Below the pieces are notes generated by a model. That model saw only the letters and a list, made by a program, of their open reading frames with translations. It was not told the DNA's origin and did no database searches. Source: M0108 sp964523415 (lineage in GTDB: Bacteria > Pseudomonadota > Gammaproteobacteria > Chromatiales > Chromatiaceae). From it: a stretch of 64,000 nt of DNA. Below are positions 1-9,189 of this stretch, one piece after another. Each line of letters opens with the position of its first letter. Positions within the stretch are counted from its first letter, which is position 1. Both the position numbers and the translations under genes were made by a program. The stretch lies in the NCBI GenBank assembly GCA_964523415.1, contig CAZFZB010000001.1:26018-90017 (forward strand), read 5' to 3'.

Positions 1-2
1 CC

Positions 3-827
3 ACCCATAGCCAGATGAGCAGCCATTGCACCCCCAAGGGACGCATGCTGGCCAACTTCCGCGTCTTTGACCTCGACGGGACCTACTATCTGCAACTGCC
101 ACGATCTCAGCTTGACATGTTGCTGAAGCGACTGCGGATGTATGTCCTCCGCGCCCAGGTCACCCTGTCAGATGCCTCAGACGAATTTGTAACCCTCGGG
201 TTGAGTGGTGAACGGGCCCCTGAATGCCTGGCACCCCATTTCCCAGCCCTAGCCGGGCAGGTCAATCAGGTGGCCCGCCAGGGTGAACAGACGCTGATCC
301 TCCTAGCCGGTCCCACTCCGCGCTTTATGATCCTGGGGCCGTCGAGCGGCATGACACCCCTCTGGGATGCCTTGGCCCACAGGGCTACCATCGTCAATGC
401 AGCGCATTGGACCCTCCTCGACATCCGCGCAGGTATTCCAAACTTGCAGCCCGGGACCCGCGAGGCATTCGTGCCCCAGATGGCCAACCTGCAGCTCCTC
501 GATGGCATCAGCTTCACCAAGGGTTGCTATACGGGACAGGAAATAGTGGCCCGCATGCAGTACCTGGGGAAACTCAAACGTCGCCTGTATCTGGGCGAGG
601 TGACCACCAAGCATGCGCCCCAACCAGGCGACGGGGTATTTTCGCCGATTAGCGACTCCGCTCAAACCGCGGGCACGATTGTGGAGTCCTGCGCCCTTGG
701 CGATGACCGTTACGAGGTCTCACTGGTGGTTGAGATCGCCGCCTTCGAGGATGGTCGTGTTGCCCTGGCCGGCTCCGGACCCCTTCTGAAACTTCGAGAG
801 CCTCCCTACGGGTTTCCCTCAGGCTGA
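3..827 (+). CDS. ygfZ: YgfZ/CAF17-like folate-binding Fe-S repair protein, 5' end missing
   Basis: The family resembles the T-protein of the glycine cleavage system, binds tetrahydrofolate, and supports assembly or repair of certain Fe-S enzymes such as MiaB in the cytoplasm. The diagnostic motif KGCYTGQE lies near bases 519-542, followed by a conserved basic stretch ending KLKRRLY. The frame is open to the left window edge, and the first visible residues match the interior of family members (HCTPKGRMLA), so the ATG at 15 is probably internal and the real start lies outside the window. About 270 residues are visible, against roughly 325-350 for full-length members. The gene after it is on the opposite strand. 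Confidence 0.9.
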   Translation, partial: THSQMSSHCTPKGRMLANFRVFDLDGTYYLQLPRSQLDMLLKRLRMYVLRAQVTLSDASDEFVTLGLSGERAPECLAPHFPALAGQVNQVARQGEQTLILLAGPTPRFMILGPSSGMTPLWDALAHRATIVNAAHWTLLDIRAGIPNLQPGTREAFVPQMANLQLLDGISFTKGCYTGQEIVARMQYLGKLKRRLYLGEVTTKHAPQPGDGVFSPISDSAQTAGTIVESCALGDDRYEVSLVVEIAAFEDGRVALAGSGPLLKLREPPYGFPSG

Positions 828-926
828 ATAAACCGCTGGGTCAAGATGCAAAACCTATCGATCCGCCTGAGGTTTGTCGACGACCCGTCCCTCCGCCACC
901 TGGGCGAAAGTCAGCACACTCACCCC

Positions 927-1946
927 CTATACGGTGAAATCCGTGTCCAGGACGATGCGATACCTCGCCTTGCCGGAGCCCAGATGCTCCAGGGCCTCGT
1001 TCACCCTACTCATGGGGAAATGTTCTACCTGTGGCAACACCTGGTGACGGGCAGCAAAATTCAGCATGGTAGCAATGGCGCTCGGGGATCCGGTGGGAGA
1101 ACCAGATAGAGTCTGCTGTCCCACGAGGAGGTGCATGACACTGACGGGTATAGCCTCCAGAACGGCTCCAACCACATGGAGGCGACCCTTGGGGGCCAGG
1201 GTTCCCATTACGGCCGGCCAGTCCAGCGGGACATTGACTGTATCAATGACGAGGTCCAGGGATCCTGCGATGTCGCGTAGGGCGAAGCTATCCAAAGTAG
1301 AAACGACCCGGTGGGCGCCAAAGGCCAAGGCATCCTGGCACTTGGACTCGCTCGAGGTGAAGGCGGTGACCTCGCAACCCCAGGCCCGCAGAAATTTCAG
1401 GGCCATGTGACCCAAGCCCCCGATGCCGATCACACCCACCCGGGCGGTCGGCAGGATGCCATGAGTTAATAGTGGGGCGAAAACCGTGATGCCACCACAT
1501 AGCAGGGGACCCGCCGCCGCCGGATCAAGGGTCTCCGGCAGGGGAATAGCCCACGCCCAATGGCTGCGTAAGCGTTCCGCAAAGCCGCCGTGACGGCCAA
1601 CAATGGTTCCCTGGGCCTCACCACAAAGGTGATGGTCACCCGCCAAACAGGTATGACAGCGCATGCAGCTGCGCGCCGTCCAGCCTATACCCACACGTTG
1701 CCCCAGGACCAATCCCGCGACCTGCTCCCCCAGGGCGACAATAGGCCCCACCACCTCGTGCCCCGGCACGAATGGATACCGTGTGATGCCCCAGTGATTG
1801 TTAAGCATCGAGAGATCGGAATGACAGATGCCGCAGTACTCGACGGCTATTTCGACCTGATCCTGACCCAGGGGACCCGGTACGTAGGAATAGGGCTGGC
1901 AGGTGCCACCCGCCTTGGGGGCGGCCCAGGCATTGATATGGGTCAT
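927..1946 (-). CDS. Zinc-dependent alcohol dehydrogenase (YahK/cinnamyl-alcohol type)
   Basis: This is a cytoplasmic medium-chain dehydrogenase that interconverts aldehydes and alcohols with NAD(P)H. Catalytic zinc ligands are visible in GICHSD and GHEVVG. The structural-zinc cluster is the four-cysteine stretch CMRCHTCLAGDHHLC. The nucleotide-binding loop is GIGGLGHMALK near residue 170. At 339 residues it has normal family length. The ATG at 1946 is preceded by a strong ribosome site (AGGAGGG, about 8 bases upstream). It is transcribed away from the Crp/Fnr-type regulator at 2077, so the 130-base gap may hold promoters for both. Substrate preference cannot be read from the sequence; the nearest described group is the broad-range NADPH aldehyde reductases. 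Confidence 0.88.
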   Translation of the reverse strand: MTHINAWAAPKAGGTCQPYSYVPGPLGQDQVEIAVEYCGICHSDLSMLNNHWGITRYPFVPGHEVVGPIVALGEQVAGLVLGQRVGIGWTARSCMRCHTCLAGDHHLCGEAQGTIVGRHGGFAERLRSHWAWAIPLPETLDPAAAGPLLCGGITVFAPLLTHGILPTARVGVIGIGGLGHMALKFLRAWGCEVTAFTSSESKCQDALAFGAHRVVSTLDSFALRDIAGSLDLVIDTVNVPLDWPAVMGTLAPKGRLHVVGAVLEAIPVSVMHLLVGQQTLSGSPTGSPSAIATMLNFAARHQVLPQVEHFPMSRVNEALEHLGSGKARYRIVLDTDFTV

Positions 1947-2076
1947 ATGTTTACCCTCCTGCTCGCATTCGTTGTAAAGCGAGAATTGGATGTTACACCC
2001 TCGGGTTCGGATGTTTTCGGTTAAACTTGGACCAGTTGCCTAAATGCATCCTGACAGACGCATCCGAATAGACTCC

Positions 2077-2784
2077 ATGGTAAAAATCATCTCCTTACGC
2101 GAGGCATGGTCGGGCGAGGCGGATTGCCGAAACTGCTCCTTGCGCCACACAGTCCTATTCGCGGGCTTGACGGAAACGGATTTCGAAAAGATCCACGACC
2201 CTATTGACCAGTTTTCCCTCAAACCTGGGGCCTGCCTGTACCATGCTGGCGACCGGGGGGAATACATGTTTACGGTGCGCATTGGCGCCCTCAAGTTGGT
2301 CCAGTACCTACCGGATGGCAGCCAGCGTATCGTCCGCCTTGCCAGACCTACCGACGTCCTCGGACTGGAAGCCATCCTCGAAAACCCATACCAGCATGAG
2401 GCCCTAGTCCTACAGCCAACGGAGGTCTGCCGCTTTCCAGCGCGTGTAGTCAAGACCCTGGGGGCGGAAAATCCCCGCTTGCACACCGAACTCATGTCCC
2501 GCTGGCAACGCGCCCTCTCGGAGGCCGACGCCTGGCTGACGGAACTCTCGACCGGCTCTGCCCGCCAGCGCGTCGCACGCCTGCTCCTACGCCTGGTGCG
2601 CGACCGTGAGAGCAGTGAATGTGAACTCTTTAGCCGCGAAGACATGGGGGCCATGCTCGGTATCACCACCGAGACAACCAGCCGTACCATCGCCGAGTTC
2701 AAGCGCCAGGGGCTGTTGGTCGATCTCACCGCCAACCGCTTTCTTCTCGACATCCCCAACCTGCAACGGGTTGGCGGAGACTGA
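2077..2784 (+). CDS. Crp/Fnr-family transcriptional regulator
   Basis: This is a DNA-binding regulator with an N-terminal cyclic-nucleotide-binding-type beta-barrel (about residues 25-150) and a C-terminal winged helix-turn-helix (REDMGAMLGITTETTSRTI, about residues 180-200). The N-terminus has CRNC, reminiscent of the FNR cluster region, but the third closely spaced cysteine of classical FNR is absent; two other cysteines occur later in the sensor domain (GACLY, EVCRF). Whether it carries an Fe-S cluster is therefore open. The ATG at 2077 is preferred because protein similarity begins at ISLREAW; an in-frame ATG at 2044 would add 11 residues. Neither has a clear ribosome site. Its divergent position suggests, but does not prove, control of the alcohol dehydrogenase. 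Confidence 0.85.
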   Translation: MVKIISLREAWSGEADCRNCSLRHTVLFAGLTETDFEKIHDPIDQFSLKPGACLYHAGDRGEYMFTVRIGALKLVQYLPDGSQRIVRLARPTDVLGLEAILENPYQHEALVLQPTEVCRFPARVVKTLGAENPRLHTELMSRWQRALSEADAWLTELSTGSARQRVARLLLRLVRDRESSECELFSREDMGAMLGITTETTSRTIAEFKRQGLLVDLTANRFLLDIPNLQRVGGD

Positions 2785-3034
2785 AGGATCCCGACCAAGC
2801 CTCTGGTTCCTTCCAACTCGCCATCTGACCCGCCCGTCCGGGTCTCAGGTCCCAAACATAAGCCACGCTAACCCCCCGCATCTCTCGCCGCGATCCCCTG
2901 GATGCCAGGCCCCGTTGGGATGACGCTACGACAAACGCCACCTGACCATGTCCAATTGACCCTTTTCAATGCCCCCTTGGCCTCGTTCCCCTAGTCTATT
3001 TCCCCTACCGTGACAGCCATTCCCTCAGAATAAC

Positions 3035-4003
3035 ATGACGAATTCCCTGCCCTTGCCCCGCCTGGCTCACCTTCCCGTTGCCTTCTTTTCCATGGTCATG
3101 GGGTTGGCCGGGCTCTCCATTGCCTGGCACAAGGCTCAGCAGGTGTTGGGGATCGGCCTGCCCATCGCCGCCATTCTGCTTGCCCTCGCCACCTTCGTTT
3201 TTCTAGTGCTAGGAATAGCCTATCTCATCAAGTTGATCCGCTACCGCGAGGCGGTCATCCAGGAACTCACCCATCCCATCCAACTCAATTTTTTCCCGAC
3301 CATCTCCATGAGCCTGCTTCTGCTCGCCGTCGCCACTCTAGAGCATTGGCCCGCTATCGCGGAACCTCTTTGGGCCATCGGCGCGGGAACGCAGCTCTTA
3401 CTGACCCTCTATGTACTGACTGTCTGGATTCACCACGAGCGATTCGAGGTCCACCATGTCAACCCCGCCTGGTTCATCCCAGTCGTGGGTAATGTCCTGG
3501 TACCAATTGCCGGCGCACGCCTGGGGTTCATCGAAACCTCCTGGTTCTTCCTCGCCATTGGGTTACTCTTCTGGCTGCTGCTTTTCGCCCTCGTCCTCCA
3601 GCGCTTTATCTTTCACCCCTCCCTCCCCGACCGGCTGATGCCCACCTTTTTCATTCTCATTGCTCCACCGGCGGTAGGGTTCAGCGCCTACTTGCAACTG
3701 AGTGGAGGACTGGACGCCATGGCCCGCATCCTTTACTACGTGGGACTCTTCCTGACCCTGTTGCTGACGGTTCAGGCGGGGCGATTCCTACGCCTGGAGT
3801 TCTACCTCTCCTGGTGGGCTTACTCCTTCCCCCTCGCCGCCATGACAATCGCAACCTTCCTCATGTATCAGCTCACCCAAAATCATGCCTTCGCCATCCT
3901 GGGGTGGGTGCTCTTGAGTTTGGTCAGCCTGGTGGTGACCTACCTGCTCTATCGCACGACCTGTGCCATTCGGGAGGGCCAGATCTGCGTGCCGGCACAC
4001 TAA
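3035..4003 (+). CDS. SLAC1/TehA-type anion channel or transporter
   Basis: This is an inner-membrane protein of about 322 residues with roughly ten hydrophobic segments, beginning with the family-typical LPVAFFSMVMGLAGLSIAW. Members of the TDT/SLAC1 family include the tellurite-resistance protein TehA and plant anion channels; bacterial relatives move small anions or C4-dicarboxylates, and the substrate here is unknown. There is no obvious ribosome site before the ATG at 3035. The 250 bases before it hold no gene or clear promoter. A small unrecognised gene follows 73 bases downstream on the same strand and may be co-transcribed. Confidence 0.85.
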   Translation: MTNSLPLPRLAHLPVAFFSMVMGLAGLSIAWHKAQQVLGIGLPIAAILLALATFVFLVLGIAYLIKLIRYREAVIQELTHPIQLNFFPTISMSLLLLAVATLEHWPAIAEPLWAIGAGTQLLLTLYVLTVWIHHERFEVHHVNPAWFIPVVGNVLVPIAGARLGFIETSWFFLAIGLLFWLLLFALVLQRFIFHPSLPDRLMPTFFILIAPPAVGFSAYLQLSGGLDAMARILYYVGLFLTLLLTVQAGRFLRLEFYLSWWAYSFPLAAMTIATFLMYQLTQNHAFAILGWVLLSLVSLVVTYLLYRTTCAIREGQICVPAH

Positions 4004-4076
4004 TACCTCCTAGGCTCACCGGCCCTGCTGGAAGGTCCTGCAGTTTCTCTTAGTTGTCCATCAAAGGGAGTCAGCC

Positions 4077-4487
4077 GTGAAACAAACCCTGTCACAGGCG
4101 TCCTACAGCACCTTCAGCCTGGAGATCGAAGCAGGGGAGACCCGCTATCGCTCAGTGGATGAGATCGTCGCTTACTTCAGGCAGCGCATCGAGGAACACC
4201 GTACCGCCCGGTTCATCGAGGAATTTGACCACTATGCTCATACCCGCGCCCTGCCCGAGGGCCAGATCGGAAAGGATATTTTAGCAGCTAAGCTATTGAT
4301 CTTTTGCTTCGGCATCAGCCTGCCAGACCCTGGGATGTTGGCCATCCGCCCACGCTCCATTGGGGTGGCCCAGACAAGCAAGGGGTTTCAAATCACCTTC
4401 CTGGAGGCCCCCATGCCCGTGGCCAATGCCGTCATGGAGGACTGGGCCAAGGGCTTGTTCGACACCGACGCTAACCTGAACCAATGA
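4077..4487 (+). CDS. Conserved-looking protein of unknown function, 136 aa
   Basis: I do not recognise this gene with certainty. It encodes a soluble, mildly acidic protein with no signal peptide or membrane segment. The GTG start at 4077 is supported by AGGGAG about eight bases upstream. An N-terminal helix-rich part (DEIVAYFRQRIEEHRTARFI) is followed by a more hydrophobic middle (AAKLLIFCFGISLPDPGML). Codon use matches its neighbours and the reading frame is clean, so it is likely a real gene. It sits just behind the SLAC1-type gene, and a functional link to that channel is possible but unsupported by anything beyond position. Confidence 0.7.
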   Translation: MKQTLSQASYSTFSLEIEAGETRYRSVDEIVAYFRQRIEEHRTARFIEEFDHYAHTRALPEGQIGKDILAAKLLIFCFGISLPDPGMLAIRPRSIGVAQTSKGFQITFLEAPMPVANAVMEDWAKGLFDTDANLNQ

Positions 4488-4573
4488 GGTTCATGAATCG
4501 CGGCACACGTCTCCAACTGCCAGAATTCCCTTACCCCGGACCATCCTCCCATGAAAACCCTGAGGCAACTCCA

Positions 4574-5254
4574 TCAGCCCTGGGGGGTTTCCTGATAGAT
4601 AAGGGTGATATCGACACGTCGATTCAGAAGCCGACCCTGCGGTGTTTCGTTAGAAGCTATTGGATAATCGGGGCCAAAGCCCTGAGTCCGCATCCGCGCT
4701 GGGTAGACACCCGATGCCAAAAAGTAATTCTGGACTGAGTAGGCACGCCGATCGGAAAGCTCCTGATTGTGGCCTCGGGAACCTGTGCTGTCCGTATGAC
4801 CAGCTATATCCAGGCGCGTCTTGCCGTAGCGATTGACAATGGCGCCTATCTTATCCATGGTCGAGTAGAAGCTGGGTTGGATGACATCGGAGTCGACCTC
4901 AAAGGCCGTTTCACCCGTCATCCCTACCAACAACTCACCCTCAGAGAGACGTTCGACCCGGATCTGGCCCAAGGCGATCTCTTTTGCCAGTACCCGCTCA
5001 AAATCCCGCTGCTGCTTCTCCATGTAATTGCCGATCAAGCCCCCGACCAGGGCCCCACCAATGGCACCGATGACGGCACCCTGGCCAGAATTTCTGGCAG
5101 CCAGGGCGCCTATGGCAGCACCGGAAGCGGCGCCAATACCAAGTCCCTTCTCCGTCTCGGATATCGGCCTGGGATTTCCATATTCATCGGTAGCGCAACC
5201 CGCAGTCAGTAGGGCAGCGGCGAGGATGGCGCTTAACTTCTTGGGAAATATCAT
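4574..5254 (-). CDS. OmpA-family outer-membrane lipoprotein with glycine zipper
   Basis: This is a YiaD/Pal-like lipoprotein that anchors the outer membrane to peptidoglycan. A signal peptide ends in the lipobox LTAGC (residues about 16-20). Next comes a glycine-zipper membrane segment (GIGAASGAAIGALAARN and following, about 37-80). The C-terminal half (about 105-226) is an OmpA peptidoglycan-binding domain with the hallmark IAGHTDSTGS followed by LSDRRAYSV. Length is normal for YiaD relatives. The ATG at 5254 has GGAG upstream. It is divergent from adenosine kinase. Confidence 0.92.
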   Translation of the reverse strand: MIFPKKLSAILAAALLTAGCATDEYGNPRPISETEKGLGIGAASGAAIGALAARNSGQGAVIGAIGGALVGGLIGNYMEKQQRDFERVLAKEIALGQIRVERLSEGELLVGMTGETAFEVDSDVIQPSFYSTMDKIGAIVNRYGKTRLDIAGHTDSTGSRGHNQELSDRRAYSVQNYFLASGVYPARMRTQGFGPDYPIASNETPQGRLLNRRVDITLIYQETPQG

Positions 5255-5460
5255 TATTTCGGATCTCCAGGTTCAGGGCACACCTGACAGGGTGCCGCCC
5301 AGGCGCAGATGTTAACAGACCAGCCCCCAGAGGCGCAGCCATCACCTCAGCCTTCTGGTTCCCGCCAAGGTCCTGTTACTGCGTCATATTCCGACCATTC
5401 TTCCCCATTACCACCGGCAAGGCTACAATGCCCGCCTTGTCACCCGACCTCGGACTTTGT

Positions 5461-6456
5461 ATGGACAGATATCACGTTTATGGCATTGGCAACGCCTTGG
5501 TGGACATGGAATACGAGGTCGAATTCGAGGACCTAGAAACCTTGCGCATCGACAAGGGTGTCATGACCCTGGTTGACCAAGGGCACCAAAGCGAGATCAT
5601 GGCCCATCTGGCCGAGCGGCCCCATCAAAAGGGCTCGGGAGGATCTGCTGCCAACTCCATCATCGCGGTCAGTCAGCTTGGTGGTAAGGCCTTCTATTCC
5701 TGCAAGGTCGCCAACGACTCCCTGGGCCACTTTTACCTGGACGATCTCATTGCCAATGGCGTCGCCACCAATCGTCATGGCGAGCGCGAGGAGGGCGACA
5801 CGGGCCGTTGCGTCGTCCTGGTCACCCCGGACTCAGATCGGACCATGCTGACCTACCTGGGTATCAGCGGAGAATTCACAAACCGGGAACTGGTCCCGGA
5901 TGCCATCCTCAACGCGGACTACTACTATACGGAAGGTTATTTGGTCACCTCGGAGGGCGCCCGCTCCGCCGCCATCCGCGGCCGGGAGATTGCCCATGCC
6001 GCCGGGGTCAAGACCGCGATTTCCCTTTCCGACCCCAACATGGTCACTCACTTCAAGCCTGGTCTGATGGCCATGATCGGCCCTGGGGTGGACCTGGTTT
6101 TCGCCAATGAGGCGGAGGCCAGGGGTATGGCTGAAACAAGCGACCTCAATGCGGCTATCGCCTACTTGAAGACCATCGGCCGGGAATTCGCCCTCACCCT
6201 GGGGCCCAAGGGCGCCCTCCTTTACGATGGCCAGGAATTGATCGAGATTGCCCCCATTCCGACCCATGCGCTCGATACGGTCGGGGCAGGCGACATGTTT
6301 GCGGGCGCCTGCCTTTACGCCCTCACTCAGGGTTGGAGCTTCCGTAGTGCCGGCAATCTGGCCGCCACAGCTGCCGCCCGACTTGTCTCCAGTTATGGTC
6401 CCCGCCTGCCTGCTGAGGAAACCCAGGCCATATTAAAGGGGTTCTGCCGAATTTAG
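5461..6456 (+). CDS. Adenosine kinase-like PfkB-family carbohydrate kinase
   Basis: The PfkB family phosphorylates sugars and nucleosides. This member, beginning YHVYGIGNALVDMEYEVE, resembles the adenosine kinase-type group common in gammaproteobacteria. Near the N-terminus is GSGGSAANS, the substrate-lid glycine motif. The C-terminal signature DTVGAGDMFAGA (about residues 275-290) carries the catalytic Asp. The start at 5461 fits the family N-terminus; an upstream in-frame ATG at 5428 would add 11 unrelated residues. The protein is about 331 residues. It is followed on the same strand by the rimK cluster after a 218-base gap, so co-transcription is uncertain. Confidence 0.85.
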   Translation: MDRYHVYGIGNALVDMEYEVEFEDLETLRIDKGVMTLVDQGHQSEIMAHLAERPHQKGSGGSAANSIIAVSQLGGKAFYSCKVANDSLGHFYLDDLIANGVATNRHGEREEGDTGRCVVLVTPDSDRTMLTYLGISGEFTNRELVPDAILNADYYYTEGYLVTSEGARSAAIRGREIAHAAGVKTAISLSDPNMVTHFKPGLMAMIGPGVDLVFANEAEARGMAETSDLNAAIAYLKTIGREFALTLGPKGALLYDGQELIEIAPIPTHALDTVGAGDMFAGACLYALTQGWSFRSAGNLAATAAARLVSSYGPRLPAEETQAILKGFCRI

Positions 6457-6674
6457 ATTTGACTGGGCCACCTTACCAAGGTTGTAAGATCCGAACCCCC
6501 GGGCATGGCCCGCCTGTCCATGTCCCGACCAGTGAGTATACTGGCGCCAAGCCCCCACTTATCCTAGGATCACGTTTCATCGGATGGATTCCACCCCACC
6601 AGCACCCCGAACCTACAGGCCATGGTCCCGCGTGGCCCCTTCCTCCATATCCGGCCTCGACGAATCTGCGATCC

Positions 6675-7172
6675 ATGCCCTCAATACTCGTACCTCAGGA
6701 CCCGACCCGCGCTGGCTGGCGGGAATGGTTGGCGCTGCCGGACTTAGGAATTCCCGCCATCAAGGCCAAGCTGGACACGGGTGCCCGAACCTCTGCGCTC
6801 CACGCCTTCTTTACCGAGTCTTACCGGGAAAGGGGTTGCAGCCTGATCCGCTTCGGGGTGCGACCCCTGCAGCGACGTCAGAAACTCACAAAGATCTGCA
6901 CCGCCCCGATCCTGGATCAGCGTTTGGTGAGCGATTCCGGTGGCCACCGGGAGATGCGTTGGGTCATCGCCACGACCGCTCGACTCGGTGAAGACGAATG
7001 GACGCTGGAACTCACCCTCACGGATCGAGATTCCATGCTCTTTCGTATGCTGTTGGGACGTAGCGCCATGAGTGGACGATTGGTTGTGGACCCTCAGGCC
7101 TCCTATCTGGTAGGTGCCAAGCCAAATCTGAAACGCCTTTATCAGCCCTCGGCCATAGGTAACTCTACCTAG
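6675..7172 (+). CDS. RimK-associated retropepsin-like protease (ATP-dependent zinc protease family)
   Basis: This small protein of about 165 residues is usually annotated as an ATP-dependent zinc protease, but it has an aspartic-protease-like fold with the motif KLDTGARTSALHA (about residues 28-40), where DTG would be the catalytic triplet. In other bacteria a homologue (RimB) is encoded beside rimK and participates in processing of glutamylated S6. The ATG at 6675 is chosen because similarity begins just before PDLGIPAIKAKLDTG; the frame is open upstream but the sequence there is proline-rich and unlike the family. It ends two bases before rimK, consistent with an operon. Confidence 0.82.
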   Translation: MPSILVPQDPTRAGWREWLALPDLGIPAIKAKLDTGARTSALHAFFTESYRERGCSLIRFGVRPLQRRQKLTKICTAPILDQRLVSDSGGHREMRWVIATTARLGEDEWTLELTLTDRDSMLFRMLLGRSAMSGRLVVDPQASYLVGAKPNLKRLYQPSAIGNST

Positions 7173-7174
7173 AG

Positions 7175-8080
7175 ATGAAAATCGCCATCCTTTCCCGCAA
7201 TCCCCGGCTCTACTCGACCCAACGGCTGGTAGAGGCCGCCACCCAGCGCGGCCACGAGGCCCGCGTCATCGATGTGCTGCGCTGCTATATGAACATCGCC
7301 TCCCACCGGCCCACCATTCACTACAAGGGTGAGGAATTGTGCCGTTATGATGCCGTCATACCGCGTATCGGCGCATCGGTGACCTTTTATGGCACTGCCG
7401 TGCTGCGCCAGTTCGAGATGCTGGATACCTATCCACTCAACGAATCCGTCGCCATCACCCGCGCCCGAGACAAGTTGCGCTCCCTACAACTCCTGGCACG
7501 CAAGGGGATAGGTCTGCCGGTGACTGGCTTTGCCCACGCCCCGGACGACATCCAGGACCTGATCAAGATGGTGGGCGGAGCCCCGCTCGTTATCAAACTC
7601 CTGGAGGGTACCCAAGGCATCGGAGTCGTCCTGACGGAGACACAGCAAGCGGCGGAGAGCGTCATCGAGGCCTTCATGGGGCTCAAGGCCAACATCCTGG
7701 CCCAGGAATTCATCCGCGAGGCTGGGGGCGCCGATATTCGCTGCTTTGTTATCGGCGACAAGGTAGTGGCGGCCATGAAGCGCCAGGCCAAGTCGGGCGA
7801 GTTTCGCTCCAACCTTCACCGCGGGGGAACCGCCAGCCTGATCCGTATCACCCCGGAGGAGCGCTCCACGGCGGTTCGCGCTGCCCGCATCCTGGGGCTG
7901 AATGTGGCTGGCGTGGATATACTGCGCGCCAACCATGGCCCTGTGGTCATGGAGGTCAATTCCTCTCCTGGGCTGGAGGGCATCGAGGGGGCGACCGGCA
8001 AGGACATCGCTGGTACCATCATCGCCTTCATCGAACGCAACGCCTCACTCGGAAGGACCAGGACCCGGGGACAGGGGTGA
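7175..8080 (+). CDS. rimK: RimK: ribosomal protein S6 alpha-L-glutamate ligase
   Basis: RimK is an ATP-grasp ligase that adds glutamate residues to the C-terminus of ribosomal protein S6, and also makes poly-alpha-glutamate. The N-terminus MKIAILSRNP is typical. ATP-grasp elements include LVIKLLEGTQGIGV (about 128-145) and the metal-binding end VMEVNSSPGLEGIE (about 258-272). At 301 residues it has the family's length. It begins two bases after the protease gene, and its last bases overlap the GTG start of the next gene (GTGA), so the three are very probably translated from one mRNA. Confidence 0.95.
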   Translation: MKIAILSRNPRLYSTQRLVEAATQRGHEARVIDVLRCYMNIASHRPTIHYKGEELCRYDAVIPRIGASVTFYGTAVLRQFEMLDTYPLNESVAITRARDKLRSLQLLARKGIGLPVTGFAHAPDDIQDLIKMVGGAPLVIKLLEGTQGIGVVLTETQQAAESVIEAFMGLKANILAQEFIREAGGADIRCFVIGDKVVAAMKRQAKSGEFRSNLHRGGTASLIRITPEERSTAVRAARILGLNVAGVDILRANHGPVVMEVNSSPGLEGIEGATGKDIAGTIIAFIERNASLGRTRTRGQG

Positions 8081-9138
8081 ACGCCAAACTCCAGATTGGT
8101 GGGATCGATATCCCCCCCCGCAGCCAACGGCAGGTGGAATTACGGCTGCCCCTGCTCTATACCCATACGCCGGTGGTGTTGTCCGCGCAGGTTTTTCGTG
8201 GCCGGCGAGACGGGCCTTGCCTTTTCGTCTGTGCTGCCGTGCACGGTGACGAAATCAATGGAGTCGAAATTATTCGGCGCTTGCGCCAGGCGCCAGCTCT
8301 CACCCGCCTGCGCGGCACCCTGATTCTGGTGCCCGTGGTCAATGTCTATGGCTTTGTACGCCAATCCCGCTACCTTCCAGATCGGCGGGATCTCAACCGG
8401 TGTTTTCCTGGCTCTGAGAAGGGCTCCCTGGCCGCACGCCTGGCTAATGCCTTCCTCGAGGAGATCGTCGCAAAGGCAGACTTTGGCATCGACCTGCACA
8501 CTGGAGCCGTGCATCGTGAGAACTTACCCCAGATCCGCGCTAGCTTCGAACCTAGCGGCAAGGTAGAGATCTTGGCAAAGGCCTTTGGAAGCCCGGTTAT
8601 CCTCAATGCCGACCTCCGAGACGGCTCCCTGCGCGAGGCCGCTTCCAATCTGGGGGTACCCGTACTCGTCTACGAGGGTGGCGAGGCCCTGCGCTTCAGC
8701 GAACTGGCAATTCGCGCCGGCGTCCGCGGCGTATTGGGGATGATGTGCGCCCTGGGGATGTTGGGCGGGGCCAAGCGGTCCCAGCGGGCTGGGCAGAGCC
8801 CATCCGAGGCCGTCATCGCCACCTCCAGTCAGTGGGTCCGCGCCCCCCAAAGCGGTATCCTGCGAGTTCCCCGACCCCTGGGGGCCCGAGTCGAGAAGGG
8901 GGAAAAACTGGGCTGGATCGCCGATCCCTTGGGCGATAACGAGGTGGCGGTGGAGTCACCCACCGCTGGCGTCATCATCGGCAAGGTCAACCTACCCCTA
9001 GTGAACGAGGGCGAGGCCCTGTACCACATTGCCCGCTTCGGGGAACCCGATATGGTCGCCGAGGCTGTCGAGCGCTTTCAGAGCGCCGTGGGACCCGAAA
9101 GCGATGCCATGCCCCTGCTGGAACCTCCCTATAATTGA
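8077..9138 (+). CDS. AstE/AspA-like zinc deacylase (M14-type fold), rimK neighbour
   Basis: This belongs to the succinylglutamate desuccinylase/aspartoacylase family of zinc amidohydrolases. Zinc ligands are in AVHGDEINGVEI (His and Glu, about 48-60) and GIDLHTGAVH (His, about 139-148); the catalytic Glu is probably in VYEGGEAL. A C-terminal part (about 250-330) resembles a biotinyl/lipoyl-like beta barrel (GILRVPRPLGARVEKGEKLG). The GTG start overlaps the rimK stop by four bases. Translational coupling to rimK suggests a substrate connected with glutamylation, possibly removal of glutamate or of a modified glutamyl peptide; that is inference only, and the family name does not settle it. Confidence 0.85.
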   Translation: MNAKLQIGGIDIPPRSQRQVELRLPLLYTHTPVVLSAQVFRGRRDGPCLFVCAAVHGDEINGVEIIRRLRQAPALTRLRGTLILVPVVNVYGFVRQSRYLPDRRDLNRCFPGSEKGSLAARLANAFLEEIVAKADFGIDLHTGAVHRENLPQIRASFEPSGKVEILAKAFGSPVILNADLRDGSLREAASNLGVPVLVYEGGEALRFSELAIRAGVRGVLGMMCALGMLGGAKRSQRAGQSPSEAVIATSSQWVRAPQSGILRVPRPLGARVEKGEKLGWIADPLGDNEVAVESPTAGVIIGKVNLPLVNEGEALYHIARFGEPDMVAEAVERFQSAVGPESDAMPLLEPPYN

Positions 9139-9189
9139 TTTCGGCAATCGCTGTTCACTTAATCGGCAACGCCACTCGAAGCCCCAATT

